A stretch of 56,765 bases of DNA from WVZL01 sp041862375. Its GTDB lineage: Bacteria > Acidobacteriota > Aminicenantia > Aminicenantales > Aminicenantaceae. The position numbers and the translations under genes were made by a program. The DNA is taken from NCBI GenBank assembly GCA_041862375.1, contig JBGVTE010000142.1, positions 1 through 56,765 on the forward strand, in the 5' to 3' direction. This document shows positions 24,767 to 34,544 of this stretch, piece by piece. The first letter of the stretch is position 1. Each line of letters opens with the position of its first letter. Under the pieces are notes generated by a model that saw nothing but the letters and a program-made list of their open reading frames with translations, did not search any database and was not told the DNA's origin.

Positions 24767-26821
24767 ATGCTTACATTCTGGGAAAAGATAATATTTATTA
24801 TTGTTATTCTTATTACTATATGCGTCTTTTTCTACCCGATTCTTTACCGTTATCGAATCATCAGTTCAGGTCTTTCTGAAGAAAGATTTGACAAACTTTG
24901 GAAAAGATTCAAAGATACCCTGGCTAAAGTCTTTCTTCAAAAGTGTACTCTCAAGAACGAAAGGATTGCCACAGGTTTTATACACTGTTTCATTTTCTAC
25001 GGTGCCTTAACCTTTGATACCATAACTATAAACCATACTCTTGAAGGATTTATCGACAATTTTTATCTTTTCGGGAATACAAATTTTGCCCTCTTCTTCT
25101 CACTTATCGTTGATATTTTTACTATTCTCGTGCTGGCCGGAGTTGTTTTCTTTGTCATTCGAAGATTCATCCAAAGATCAATAGCGTATGCTACAACTCA
25201 CCTTGATTCAGCTGTGATTTACATCCTTATCGCAACAGCCACCTTAAGCTACCTTTATTTTGAGTCCTTTGCTATCGCAAACAATCCCGAGACTCAACGT
25301 CTGTCTTTTTTAGGCATTACCATGGCAAACATCATAAAAAACGCTGAATTGAGTGTCCAAACTCTTGCTGTTCATCTGAAAATTTCCTGGTGGCTCCATA
25401 TTTTTATCGTCTATTCATTTATCGCTTATGTGCCTCACTCTAAATATCTCCACATGTTTACTGGCCCTCTGAATGTCTTTTTCTCCTCTCCGAGGGCAGG
25501 TAAAGAAATAAAATCTATAGACATCGAAAGAGCAGAGGTTTTCGGAGTTGAAAAAGCAAGCGATTTCACTTGGAAAGATTTTTTAGATGCCTTCGCTTGT
25601 ATGGAGTGTGGACGTTGCCAGGATGTCTGCCCAGCCTTCGCTAGCGAAAAACCATTGTCTCCAAAAATGATTATCTTCAACCTCGAAAATCATCTATTGA
25701 ATGAAGGCCTCAAACTAAGAAAAAGGGACGAAATGAAACCACTTATGGAGGGAGTTTACAGCGAAGACGAAATCTGGACTTGTACTACATGTGGAGCTTG
25801 TATGCATGTCTGCCCTGTGGAAATAGAACATATTCCTAAAATCATTGGAGTTCGCCAGAGCCGGGTTTTAATGGAAAGCAAATTCCCTCAAGAATTAAAT
25901 ACATTTTTCAGGAATATGGAAACAAACAGTAATCCCTGGGGCATTGGTTTTGCTTCTAGAGCCGACTGGGCTGAGAGTCTTGATGTAAAATTTATAAATG
26001 ATCATCCGGATGCTGAATACCTTTTCTGGGTAGGATGTGCAGGTTCATATGATGACAATGGAAAAAAAATTACGAAAGCTTTGGTATCAATCATGAATAA
26101 AGCTAAACTGGACTTCGCAATTCTAGGGACAGAAGAGAAATGTTGTGGTGATTCAGCCCGAAGGTTAGGGAATGAATATTTATTTCAGATGCTTGCTACA
26201 GAAAATTTTGAGTTATTCAAGAAGTACAGAATTAAAAAAATAATTACTATGTGTCCACATGGCTATAATACTTTTAAAAATGAATATCCCCGGCTTCTTG
26301 GATTGCTACCAACAATTTCCTCCGGAGAAAAAGACGATCTCAAAAAGATAGAGGTCATTCACCATGTTCAGCTCCTTCACAAGCTGGCAAAAGAGGGCAA
26401 ACTATCTTTAAATCCAGTGATAGAGAATCTTATCACCTATCATGACTCATGCTACTTAGCTCGACATAACAAAATTTTTAATGATCCTCGGGAAATCTTA
26501 TCAAAAATTAGCACAAAACACATAGTAGAACTCAAGAATAACAAAGAACACAGTTTTTGTTGCGGAGCAGGGGGCGGCTTGATGTGGACTGAAGAGGCTA
26601 TTGGAAAGAGAATTAACCATATCAGAACTGATGAAGTTATATCCTCTCAAGCTGAAATCATTACAACCTCTTGCCCTTTTTGTCTGACTATGCTCCAGGA
26701 TGGTTTGAAGGATAAAGAAAAGACTGAGATAAAAGTTAAAGATATTGCAGAACTCGTAGAAGAGGCTATCTTTGGAGAGAAAGAGAAAAATCAGACTGTT
26801 ACGTCTACAGAGGCTACCTAA
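24767..26821 (+). CDS. HdrD/FadF-like membrane-anchored Fe-S oxidoreductase
   Basis: The 684-residue protein combines about six N-terminal transmembrane helices resembling the haem-b/NarI-type membrane domain with a soluble part. The soluble part has two 4Fe-4S motifs (CMECGRCQDVCPAF and CTTCGACMHVCPVEIEH) and two CCG domains (EEKCCGDSARRLGNE; HDSCYLARHN with SFCCGAGGGLMW). CCG domains bind the special 4Fe-4S cluster of heterodisulfide-reductase-like enzymes. The same architecture occurs in FadF-type proteins thought to pass electrons from electron-transfer flavoproteins to menaquinone. No etfAB or hdrABC genes are nearby, so the electron donor is unknown. The start is well supported by AAAAAGGAGATACC before the ATG. 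Confidence 0.88.
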   Translation: MLTFWEKIIFIIVILITICVFFYPILYRYRIISSGLSEERFDKLWKRFKDTLAKVFLQKCTLKNERIATGFIHCFIFYGALTFDTITINHTLEGFIDNFYLFGNTNFALFFSLIVDIFTILVLAGVVFFVIRRFIQRSIAYATTHLDSAVIYILIATATLSYLYFESFAIANNPETQRLSFLGITMANIIKNAELSVQTLAVHLKISWWLHIFIVYSFIAYVPHSKYLHMFTGPLNVFFSSPRAGKEIKSIDIERAEVFGVEKASDFTWKDFLDAFACMECGRCQDVCPAFASEKPLSPKMIIFNLENHLLNEGLKLRKRDEMKPLMEGVYSEDEIWTCTTCGACMHVCPVEIEHIPKIIGVRQSRVLMESKFPQELNTFFRNMETNSNPWGIGFASRADWAESLDVKFINDHPDAEYLFWVGCAGSYDDNGKKITKALVSIMNKAKLDFAILGTEEKCCGDSARRLGNEYLFQMLATENFELFKKYRIKKIITMCPHGYNTFKNEYPRLLGLLPTISSGEKDDLKKIEVIHHVQLLHKLAKEGKLSLNPVIENLITYHDSCYLARHNKIFNDPREILSKISTKHIVELKNNKEHSFCCGAGGGLMWTEEAIGKRINHIRTDEVISSQAEIITTSCPFCLTMLQDGLKDKEKTEIKVKDIAELVEEAIFGEKEKNQTVTSTEAT

Positions 26822-26850
26822 CTTATCAAGTCTGAGAAAGAAGATCAAAG

Positions 26851-27885
26851 TCAATAAGTCAATATTTTGTGAAAGGTTAGGATAGTTTTCTCAATATCCT
26901 GATCATCAATATCCTTGTGAGTTACAAGCCGAATTCCTCCTTTAGTTGCTAAAGCTAAGATACTTCTCCTTTTCAATTCCTCCAAAAATGCAGGTATTGA
27001 AAGCTTTGGATGGTCGAAATCAAATATAATGATATTCGTTTCAACATGCTCAGGATTAAGGATTATACCCGGAAGTTCAGTGATAGCTAAAGCCAGTCTT
27101 TCTGCCCTGACGTGATCCTCCTTAAGCCTATTTCTCATATCTGTAATAGCAACTATTCCTGCTGCAGCGAGAATGCCAACTTGTCTCATTCCTCCTCCTA
27201 AGGCCTTTCTTACTCTTCTTGCATAATCGATAAAATCTTTTGGACCGACTAGCATTGATCCCACAGGAGCAGACAGTCCCTTCGAAAGACAAAACATCAG
27301 CGAATCTCCAATCTTGGCGTATTCTTTAACTGGAATGCCAGATGCATGACTTGCATTGAAAATCCTGGCTCCATCAAAATGAATCTTTATATTATGGTTG
27401 TCTGCAATTTTTCGTATGGCTTTCAAGTTATCCATGGGGACCACAGCTCCACTCCAGTTGTTATGGGTATTCTCTACACAGATAAGAGAGGTTCGAGGAA
27501 TATGGACAGAGGGCTTTCTGATATTTTGCTCCACTTCTTCAGGGTCCATCGCGCCCCTTTTGGATTGAAGTGGACGGGGCGTGACCCTTGCAATAAAAGT
27601 CATATGTGTTGATTCCATGTTATAGAGGTGAGCTCGTGCTTCTACAATTACTTCCTCCAATTCATTCGTCCAGACTTTAATAGCAATAGAATTTCCCATT
27701 GTTCCAGAAGGAACATACAAACCTGCCTCTTTACCAGTGATTTCTGCAGCTAGGGATTCAAGTTTTTGAACCGTGGGATCATCGCCCAGGACATCATCCC
27801 CTACTTCTGCTTCAGCCATTGCTCTTCTCATCTTTTCAGTTGGCCGAGTAACTGTATCGCTCCTAAAATCAGAAATTTTATACAT
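26851..27885 (-). CDS. ltaE: Low-specificity L-threonine aldolase
   Basis: The 344-residue protein is a fold-type I PLP enzyme that splits threonine or allo-threonine into glycine and acetaldehyde. Visible family blocks are DFRSDTVTRPTEKMRRAMAEA, VGDDVLGDDPTVQKLE, GLYVPSGTMGN, ENTHNNWSG, HFDGARIFNA and the PLP lysine in FCLSKGLSAPVGSML. Length is standard. It converges with the HdrD-like gene, the two ends being about 30 bases apart with no clear terminator, and is the only gene in its orientation here. It fits amino-acid catabolism together with the peptide transporters at the right end of the window. Confidence 0.94.
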   Translation of the reverse strand: MYKISDFRSDTVTRPTEKMRRAMAEAEVGDDVLGDDPTVQKLESLAAEITGKEAGLYVPSGTMGNSIAIKVWTNELEEVIVEARAHLYNMESTHMTFIARVTPRPLQSKRGAMDPEEVEQNIRKPSVHIPRTSLICVENTHNNWSGAVVPMDNLKAIRKIADNHNIKIHFDGARIFNASHASGIPVKEYAKIGDSLMFCLSKGLSAPVGSMLVGPKDFIDYARRVRKALGGGMRQVGILAAAGIVAITDMRNRLKEDHVRAERLALAITELPGIILNPEHVETNIIIFDFDHPKLSIPAFLEELKRRSILALATKGGIRLVTHKDIDDQDIEKTILTFHKILTY

Positions 27886-28045
27886 TTTTTCTCTCCTAAC
27901 AACTTAAGAAAAAAATTATAAATGAAAAAAAATGAATCATCAATTATTATCAACATCATTTCTCTTTCTGGTAACTTTTTATCTGTTTACTTGGTTATAA
28001 TTCTATGGTATAGATAAATTTGATCTTATTATTTAAAATTGACAC

Positions 28046-28762
28046 ATGCCATCGAAAAAACTTTTCAAATATTTGCTCTTTTTACTGCTTATCCTTAATC
28101 TTTTTTTTCTAAGTGCCACCGTAACTCACAACCTGGTTCTCAAGGGAGAAATGGTTAAAGTTCCTGATCTTATCGGAAAAACTTTACAAGAAGCAAAATT
28201 AGAGCTTACCACAAGAAGGTTGTCACTCTCTCTGAGAGGAGCTCAATTTAGCGATCAATGGGAAAAAGGCAAAATTGCACTTCAGGAGCCCTCTCCTGGA
28301 TCAAAAATTGAATTCAATAAAGCTGTGAGGGTGTATCTAAGTGCAGGAAGTGAAAGAGTTATTGTTCCTGATATCGAAGGGAGAATGCTTAAATCAGCCA
28401 GCCAGATTCTTACTGATGTAGACTTAAAAAAAGGGAAAACAACTCAGGTTCACACTTTTCAATATGCAGCAGGGAAAATAATAGCTCAGCAACCGTCATC
28501 GTCTACAGAAGTCGGGAGGAATTCTGCGGTTAATCTCCTTGTTTCTCAAGGTGAAAGAGAAAAGAAATACCTTATGCCTGATCTGATTGGAAGGAGATAT
28601 GAAAGCGTAAAAGCTAAGCTCGAAGAAATGGATTTTCGAGTTGGAGTTGTCCGCTATTCATATTATCCTGGCCTTGACCCAGGAATTATCATCAAACAAC
28701 TTCCCCCGCATGGCTATCGTGTCCAAAAAAGAAACCTAATCACTCTTGAAGTAAGCAAATAA
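28046..28762 (+). CDS. PASTA-domain membrane protein without a kinase domain
   Basis: The 238-residue protein has one N-terminal transmembrane helix (about residues 8-30) followed by three PASTA repeats of roughly 65-70 residues. They start at KVPDLIGKTLQEAKLEL, VPDIEGRMLKSASQIL and MPDLIGRRYESVKAKL, each ending in the usual GS or GxxV beta strand (GSKIEFNKAVRVYLS and similar). PASTA repeats bind peptidoglycan fragments in Gram-positive kinases and penicillin-binding proteins. Here they are free-standing and would face the periplasm. Such kinase-free PASTA proteins are reported in several Gram-negative phyla. The gene begins a run of envelope genes (epimerase, BamD, barrel protein), consistent with a cell-wall role that remains inferred. 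Confidence 0.87.
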   Translation: MPSKKLFKYLLFLLLILNLFFLSATVTHNLVLKGEMVKVPDLIGKTLQEAKLELTTRRLSLSLRGAQFSDQWEKGKIALQEPSPGSKIEFNKAVRVYLSAGSERVIVPDIEGRMLKSASQILTDVDLKKGKTTQVHTFQYAAGKIIAQQPSSSTEVGRNSAVNLLVSQGEREKKYLMPDLIGRRYESVKAKLEEMDFRVGVVRYSYYPGLDPGIIIKQLPPHGYRVQKRNLITLEVSK

Positions 28763-28793
28763 TGATACAAATAGCTTTAAAGCACAACAGACC

Positions 28794-29735
28794 ATGATCT
28801 GCTTAGTAACTGGAGCTGCTGGATTCATCGCTTCTCACCTTTGTAAAAGACTCCTCAAAGAAGGTTTCTCTGTTATCGGTGTTGACTCTTTTACTGATTT
28901 TTACCCTGAGTGGATTAAGAAGAAAAATATTGAACAGCTTGGGAAGGAAAAAGATTTTGAGTTCATAACCGAAGATTTAGAAAACTTAGACCTTAAGAAA
29001 CTTTTAAAACAGTCAGATAATGTTTTTCATTTGGCTGCTCAACCTGGGGTAAGAACAAGTTGGGGTCAAAATTTTTCAGTTTACATAAAAAATAACATTC
29101 AGGTCACTCAAAAACTATTAGAAGTAGCAAAAGAAATTCCCCTAAATAAATTCATATATGCCTCCTCGTCCTCTGTGTACGGCCTATGCCATGATCTCCC
29201 AATGACCGAAGAGAGCCATCTCCATCCTATTTCTCCCTACGGAGTAACAAAACTAGCAGCTGAACAACTTTGTTCTCTCTATTTTAAAAATTATGCAGTT
29301 CCTACAATCTCTCTCAGATTCTTTACAGTCTATGGTCTTGGCCAACGCCCTGATATGGCTTTTCACAAATTCTTCAAAGCCATAATCGAGGGAAAAGAGA
29401 TTATGGTGTACGGAGATGGAAAGCAGACAAGAGATTTCACTTACATTGATGATATCATAGAAGCCAACCTTGCGGCATTAAACAGAGGCAAGATTGGTGA
29501 AGTTTATAACATTGGAGGTGGTAATCAAGAAAAGCTTGAAGATATTTTTCCTCTGTTAGAGGAAGTATGCCAGAAAAAAATAAATATAAAAAAGATCGAA
29601 TGGCAAAAGGGTGATGTACGACATACATATGCTGATATAGGAAAAGCTCAAAAAGATTTGAATTATTTCCCTCAAACTTATCTAAAGGAGGGACTTAAAG
29701 AAGAATGGATATGGATTCAGTATCTTTATTCTTGA
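28794..29735 (+). CDS. NAD-dependent sugar-nucleotide epimerase/dehydratase (extended SDR)
   Basis: The 313-residue protein has the extended SDR fold: nucleotide loop VTGAAGFIASHLCKRLL at the N-terminus, VFHLAAQPGVRTSW, the active-site Ser in YASSSSVYGLC, and the YxxxK pair in SPYGVTKLAAEQL. Residues AQPGVRTSW and the C-terminal block resemble UDP-glucuronate 4-epimerases and related UDP-sugar epimerases. The precise substrate cannot be fixed by eye. It lies 31 bases after the PASTA protein and 33 before bamD, probably in one transcript. It likely supplies a sugar for lipopolysaccharide or capsule. Confidence 0.88.
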   Translation: MICLVTGAAGFIASHLCKRLLKEGFSVIGVDSFTDFYPEWIKKKNIEQLGKEKDFEFITEDLENLDLKKLLKQSDNVFHLAAQPGVRTSWGQNFSVYIKNNIQVTQKLLEVAKEIPLNKFIYASSSSVYGLCHDLPMTEESHLHPISPYGVTKLAAEQLCSLYFKNYAVPTISLRFFTVYGLGQRPDMAFHKFFKAIIEGKEIMVYGDGKQTRDFTYIDDIIEANLAALNRGKIGEVYNIGGGNQEKLEDIFPLLEEVCQKKINIKKIEWQKGDVRHTYADIGKAQKDLNYFPQTYLKEGLKEEWIWIQYLYS

Positions 29736-29768
29736 AGGAAGGTTCTCTATTAAAAAAGGAGAAAAACC

Positions 29769-30551
29769 ATGAAAAAGCTTAGATTTCCACTTGTTCTTCT
29801 TCTGCTTCTTGTTCTGGTTTTATTCAACTGCGGAGGAAAAAAAACAGAACTTACACCTGATACATCTGCATCTGATGAAGAACTATACAACCTTGGAGAA
29901 AAGCAACTAAAAAGAGATCCAGAAAAGGCTCGCCTTTATTTTCGACAAGTAATAGATTCATTTCCAAAAAGTTTCTATGCTCAGAGAGCCAAAATAGCTA
30001 TTGCCGACTCTTATTTCAATAAAGGAGATGAAGGCAGCTTGATTTTAGCAGCCTCTGAATACAGGGAATTCATTTCTCTTTATCCTTATAGTCCTCGCAC
30101 TGCCTATTCACAAAACCAGATTGGAATGACTTTCTATAAGAAAGCTTTGAAACCAGGAAAAGACCAAACAAAAACCTGGCAGGCGCTCTCTGAATTCAAG
30201 AAAGTTATTACTAATTATCCTATGAGTGAAGAAGCAAATCAAGCACAAGAAAAAATAAATGACTGTGAAGAGAGGCTCGCTCAACATATATCTGAAATAG
30301 GGATTTTTTACTACAAGAGGAATGCCTTTAGAGCTGCAGTAAGCAGGCTTAACGAGGTAATTACCTCTTTTCCCAATTTTTCTATGATGGATAAAGTTTA
30401 TTACTACCTTGCTGATTCATACTATAAGTGGAAAAAAACTGATCAAAGTGTCCCCTATTTTACTAAACTCATATCTGATTTCCCGCAGAGTAAATATGCT
30501 GAAAATGCACAGAAAAAACTGGAAGAAATAAATAAAAAAGAAGCAAAATAG
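29769..30551 (+). CDS. bamD: Outer membrane assembly lipoprotein BamD (YfiO family)
   Basis: The 260-residue protein begins with a lipoprotein signal ending L-F-N-C (Cys21). It continues with five tetratricopeptide-like repeats: DEELYNLGEKQLKRDPEKAR, FYAQRAKIAIADSYFNKGD, PRTAYSQNQIGMTFYKKAL, EIGIFYYKRNAFRAAVSRL and VYYYLADSYYKW. Length, lipobox and repeat pattern match BamD, the essential periplasmic component of the beta-barrel insertion machine. The start has a good AAAAAGGAG site. Barrel-protein genes on both sides would be clients of the machine. A more general YbgF-like TPR lipoprotein is the only alternative. Confidence 0.85.
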   Translation: MKKLRFPLVLLLLLVLVLFNCGGKKTELTPDTSASDEELYNLGEKQLKRDPEKARLYFRQVIDSFPKSFYAQRAKIAIADSYFNKGDEGSLILAASEYREFISLYPYSPRTAYSQNQIGMTFYKKALKPGKDQTKTWQALSEFKKVITNYPMSEEANQAQEKINDCEERLAQHISEIGIFYYKRNAFRAAVSRLNEVITSFPNFSMMDKVYYYLADSYYKWKKTDQSVPYFTKLISDFPQSKYAENAQKKLEEINKKEAK

Positions 30552-30601
30552 GGAAATAATAAAAATTTAAAAGTGATAATTATTCCAATTTGGAGGTTTA
30601 G

Positions 30602-31381
30602 ATGAAAAAGAAACTTCATCACTTTACTGTTCTATTATTAGCTCTGAATTTAACATGCCTCTCATTTGGACAAGATCAAACAGAAGAGCCAATTACTACT
30701 TTTACTCAAAAACCCGGTCTTGGCTTTGAATATTTCTCAAGAACAATAAACTGGGATGAAGATGAGTACAACTCCAAAATGAAAGCTTGCATTTTCTCTT
30801 TTAATCTAGGATTTGAAATACAGGAAGGTTTTTATCTAGCTGCTATTCTTGGATACTCATTCTCAAATTTAGATGGACTTATCTTCAGACAGCTTCCCTT
30901 TTCTGTGGAGCTACAAGTTGGTAAGATAGGAGGCTTTCTTCTCGGAGGAGAAATCAAAAAGACTCTCATCACTCTTAAAGATTTTGAGATTGGACTTATT
31001 GGTCAATTCGTCTATTTTTTAGGAAAAACAGATACGTGGAGCATAGAAAAGCTGAACGTTGAGGCATCCGTGGATGGCAAACCCACTTGGATGAGAGTCC
31101 TAGCTGGTCCTGTTTTGATTTACAAGGGGTACGATTACTTCTATCCCTATATATTTGCAAACTTTAACAAGCTATGGGGTACGTTTAAAATGGACGAAAA
31201 AGTTCAGCAGTTATCAGGAAGTGAAGATAAAAAAATTTCTGGAAAAGGACTCTACGGCATATCAACAGGTGCAATCTATGAAGTCACAAATTCCTTTAGT
31301 ATTAAAGGAGAAGCAAGCTTTATCCCAATTCAAAATGGGGTAGATTTGGGATTTGTGATTAAGGCTGTCTATTCCTTTTAA
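30602..31381 (+). CDS. Predicted outer-membrane beta-barrel protein, unknown function
   Basis: The 259-residue protein has a signal peptide (KKKLHHFTVLLLALNLTCLSFGQ) and then alternating hydrophobic/polar segments typical of a small barrel: LGFEYFSRTINW, GFYLAAILGYSFSNL, VELQVGKIGGFLLGGEI, FEIGLIGQFVYFLG and the end VDLGFVIKAVYSF. The terminal aromatic residue fits BAM recognition. There is no family name I recognise. It follows bamD after 50 bases and precedes the protease by 11 bases, with a GGAGG ribosome site. Confidence 0.7.
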   Translation: MKKKLHHFTVLLLALNLTCLSFGQDQTEEPITTFTQKPGLGFEYFSRTINWDEDEYNSKMKACIFSFNLGFEIQEGFYLAAILGYSFSNLDGLIFRQLPFSVELQVGKIGGFLLGGEIKKTLITLKDFEIGLIGQFVYFLGKTDTWSIEKLNVEASVDGKPTWMRVLAGPVLIYKGYDYFYPYIFANFNKLWGTFKMDEKVQQLSGSEDKKISGKGLYGISTGAIYEVTNSFSIKGEASFIPIQNGVDLGFVIKAVYSF

Positions 31382-31392
31382 GGGAGGAACCC

Positions 31393-32799
31393 ATGAATAA
31401 AGGAAAGCTCCTTTTACTATTTTTTATAATTTTTATTTTCTCTTTTTCTTGGAGTTTTCAGGATGTTAATCACAATAAGAAGAAAGAGGCGATAAATTAC
31501 CGTTTACAACAGGAAGGAGAAAACATACGATATGTTAATGCAAGTTATTTCTCTCAAATTCAAAGTCCTGAATACACTGATGGTCAAGTCCTGGTAAAAT
31601 TCAAATCTTACTTTCCAGAACATAAAATTGAGGCGGCTATTGCTTCATACAGATCAAAAAAATTAAGAAAAATTCCAAGAATTAATGTCTACACTATCCA
31701 AATACCTGAAGATATAACAGTAGAGGAGATGGTTTTCTCCTTAAACCAGAATCCTGATGTTGAATATGCAGAGCCAAACTATAAAGTTTATATATCCATA
31801 ACACCTAATGACAGATATTTTAGAGATCAGTATGCTCTCTCTAACACTGGGCAAGAATTAATCTGGATTCCTGGAAGCCCTCAAGGAAAGCCGAAGGCAG
31901 ACATAAAAGCAACTTCAGGGTGGGAAGAAACCAAGGGAGATAAAGAAGTCATCATCGCAGTGCTTGATACTGGAGTAGATATGCTCCATCCTGATATTGA
32001 TGAAAAAGTACACTCCAGCGGATGGGATTTTGTGAATAATGATTTTGATGCAACAGATGATCATTGGCATGGAACTCATGTTTCTGGAATTGCGGCGGCA
32101 GAGACAAATAACGAGATTGGCATAGCTGGAGTGGCTTGGGAGTGTAAAATTTTACCAGTAAAGGTATTAGATAAAAACGGGGAAGGTGATATTGAAGGAG
32201 TAAGTAATGGAATAATTTGGGCAACAGACAAAGGAGCAGATGTTATCAATATGAGCTTTGGGGGTGTGACAAATCTCGGAAAGGGAAACCTCCCAAGAAC
32301 ATTACAATCCGCTCTTAAAGACGCCTATGATAAGGATGTAGTTCTTGCAGCTGCAGCAGGGAATGATGGAGGAGATGTAAACTGGCCAGCATCCTCAGTG
32401 TACTGTCTTGCTGTGGCAGCAACCAATTACAATGATGAAAGAGTTACGTTCGCAAATACAGGAGGAGTCTGGGAATCAAACTCCGGAACTGAAATAGATG
32501 TTGCTGCTCCTGGGGAAGGAATTTTGAGTTTGTACCCGATAGAACTTACGCCTTCAGGTTTTACTCCTTATGCTTACAGCGATGGAACCTCAATGGCAAC
32601 TGCTCACGTTTCCGGATTAGCTGCACTGTTAAAAAGTGTAAAACCATGGCTAACAAACAGAGATATAATGGATATTATTCGATATTCTGCTGAAGATGTA
32701 AATTCTGACCTTGATTCAGGTAAAGACGATTTCCTGGGCTATGGACGCATTGACTTAGAAATAGCTCTTGTTCCTTTAAGAATTACTTCTTCAAAATAA
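31393..32799 (+). CDS. Secreted subtilisin-like serine protease (S8)
   Basis: The 468-residue protein has a signal peptide (MNKGKLLLLFFIIFIFSFSW) and a propeptide of about 90 residues with the inhibitor-fold pattern (GQVLVKFKSYF to NPDVEYAEPNYKV). The catalytic domain carries Asp192 in IAVLDTGVDMLHPD, His226 in HGTHVSGIAAAE and Ser400 in DGTSMATAHVSGLAALL. The propeptide and catalytic layout resemble fervidolysin/thermitase-type exported proteases. It would degrade extracellular protein and feed the OPT and CstA peptide uptake systems in this window. It begins 11 bases after the barrel protein with a GGGAGG site, suggesting co-transcription. Confidence 0.93.
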   Translation: MNKGKLLLLFFIIFIFSFSWSFQDVNHNKKKEAINYRLQQEGENIRYVNASYFSQIQSPEYTDGQVLVKFKSYFPEHKIEAAIASYRSKKLRKIPRINVYTIQIPEDITVEEMVFSLNQNPDVEYAEPNYKVYISITPNDRYFRDQYALSNTGQELIWIPGSPQGKPKADIKATSGWEETKGDKEVIIAVLDTGVDMLHPDIDEKVHSSGWDFVNNDFDATDDHWHGTHVSGIAAAETNNEIGIAGVAWECKILPVKVLDKNGEGDIEGVSNGIIWATDKGADVINMSFGGVTNLGKGNLPRTLQSALKDAYDKDVVLAAAAGNDGGDVNWPASSVYCLAVAATNYNDERVTFANTGGVWESNSGTEIDVAAPGEGILSLYPIELTPSGFTPYAYSDGTSMATAHVSGLAALLKSVKPWLTNRDIMDIIRYSAEDVNSDLDSGKDDFLGYGRIDLEIALVPLRITSSK

Positions 32800-32817
32800 C
32801 AATAAGATTATTTTTCA

Positions 32818-34494
32818 ATGATCAAGTCTCTCCGAATTAGGAATTTAGCTACAATTGAAGACATTGAATTGAATTTCACAGAAGGATTTTCAATCCTTAC
32901 CGGTGAGACAGGGGCGGGAAAGTCAATAATTATTGATGGCATAAAGCTTGTCTTGGGAGAGAAGGGTTCTTCAGATATTGTCCGCACAGGAAAAAGTGAA
33001 GCTTCAGTAGAAGCGGTATTTTTTCTTCCTAAGGACAGCATAAAAGACAACACGCTCTTTTCAGAGAATGAAGTTTTTATCCAAAGATTTATTTCGAAAG
33101 AGGGAACAGGAAAAGGCTACATAAATGGAATTCTCGTACCAATCAAAAAATTAAAAGAAATGAGCTCTCATCTTATCGACATCTACGGCCAGAACGACCA
33201 TGATTTTCTTCTCCATGTGGAAAATCACTTGAATTATCTTGACTACTTTGCGAATGCATTCTCCTTGAGAGAAGAGGTCTCACAAGCGACACAAGAATTA
33301 AGAAAGCTCAACCGGGACAAAAAAGAGCTTGAAGCCAAGGAGAAAGGAAGAGAACAGCGCCTTGACTTTCTTGATTACCAGATAAAAGAAATCGAAAATG
33401 CAGATCTTAAGACTGAGGAAGAAAGCAGCCTCCATTACGAAAGAAATATCCTTAAGAATGCTGAAAAAATAAGCTCTCTTGTGGAACAAGCTCTGGCTTT
33501 TTCGTATTCACAAGAAAATTCTTTATCTTCTCTTCTGGACAAATTACAAAATACTGTCACTGAACTGAGTGATTATGACAAAACATTCAAGGAGACAACT
33601 GAGGCCGTAAATCAATTTTCTATAATTATCAAAGATTTTTCAGATTTTTTAATAAAGTTCAAAGAGAATCGAATAGTATCTCCAGAAAAATTAGAGAGTA
33701 TAGAAGAACGTCTTAGCCTGATAGAAAAATTAAAAAGAAAATACGGAAACAGTATTTCTGTTATTCTTTCTTATCTCGAAGAAGCAAAAAAAGAATACAA
33801 GGAGTTCTCTTCGAGTCAAGAAAGACTTGAAGATATTGAAATTCAAATTGAGAATACATTTAATGATTACAAGATAAAAGCAAAAAATCTATCTCAGCTC
33901 AGGAGGGAGAAAGCACTAGAATTGGAGAAATGCATCCTGAAAGAAATAACGCTTCTTGGGATGAAGAAAGCGCAATTTAAAATAAAAATCGAAAATATCC
34001 CCCTTTCTTTAGAAGAAATAGAAAAAGTAAGAGAAAGTGGAGAAGAAGAGATAGAATTCCTCATCAGCCCAAATCCTGGAGAGGATCTTCGGCCTTTGCG
34101 TAAGATTGCTTCTGGCGGAGAGATTTCTCGTATTATGCTTGCTTTAAAGTCTATCGGTAAAGAAAGAGGTTGGCAAAAAACATTGATATTTGATGAAATT
34201 GATTCAGGAATAGGAGGAAAAACATCGGAATTCGTCGCAAAAAAGCTCAATCAATTATCCCAGGAGAATCAAATAATCTGTATTACTCATTTACCTCAAA
34301 TTGCTTCCTTTGCCTTACATCATTACAAAATTGATAAAAAGATTGACAAGGAGAGAACATTTACTACAGTAAAAATATTAAGTTATGAAGAAAGAGTTAC
34401 TGAAATTGCCCGTCTCTTGTCTGGAGCGCACATTACAAAAACATCTCTTCAGAATGCAAGAGAAATGCTTAACCACAACCTTCAAGAACAGTAA
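32818..34494 (+). CDS. recN: DNA repair ATPase RecN
   Basis: The 558-residue SMC-like protein has an N-terminal ATPase half with Walker A GETGAGKS (residues 29-36) and the YGQNDHDFLL block. A long coiled coil follows, then a C-terminal half with signature ASGGEISRIMLALKS and Walker B FDEIDSGIGGKT followed by ICITHLPQIASFA. This is the standard RecN arrangement. RecN gathers at double-strand breaks and assists RecA-mediated repair. It is 18 bases downstream of the protease and 50 upstream of miaB. No LexA box was recognised. Confidence 0.96.
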   Translation: MIKSLRIRNLATIEDIELNFTEGFSILTGETGAGKSIIIDGIKLVLGEKGSSDIVRTGKSEASVEAVFFLPKDSIKDNTLFSENEVFIQRFISKEGTGKGYINGILVPIKKLKEMSSHLIDIYGQNDHDFLLHVENHLNYLDYFANAFSLREEVSQATQELRKLNRDKKELEAKEKGREQRLDFLDYQIKEIENADLKTEEESSLHYERNILKNAEKISSLVEQALAFSYSQENSLSSLLDKLQNTVTELSDYDKTFKETTEAVNQFSIIIKDFSDFLIKFKENRIVSPEKLESIEERLSLIEKLKRKYGNSISVILSYLEEAKKEYKEFSSSQERLEDIEIQIENTFNDYKIKAKNLSQLRREKALELEKCILKEITLLGMKKAQFKIKIENIPLSLEEIEKVRESGEEEIEFLISPNPGEDLRPLRKIASGGEISRIMLALKSIGKERGWQKTLIFDEIDSGIGGKTSEFVAKKLNQLSQENQIICITHLPQIASFALHHYKIDKKIDKERTFTTVKILSYEERVTEIARLLSGAHITKTSLQNAREMLNHNLQEQ

Positions 34495-34544
34495 ACACAA
34501 TCCTAAAAATCAGCATATTTCTTGCTGTTTATTCTTAACTGGCC

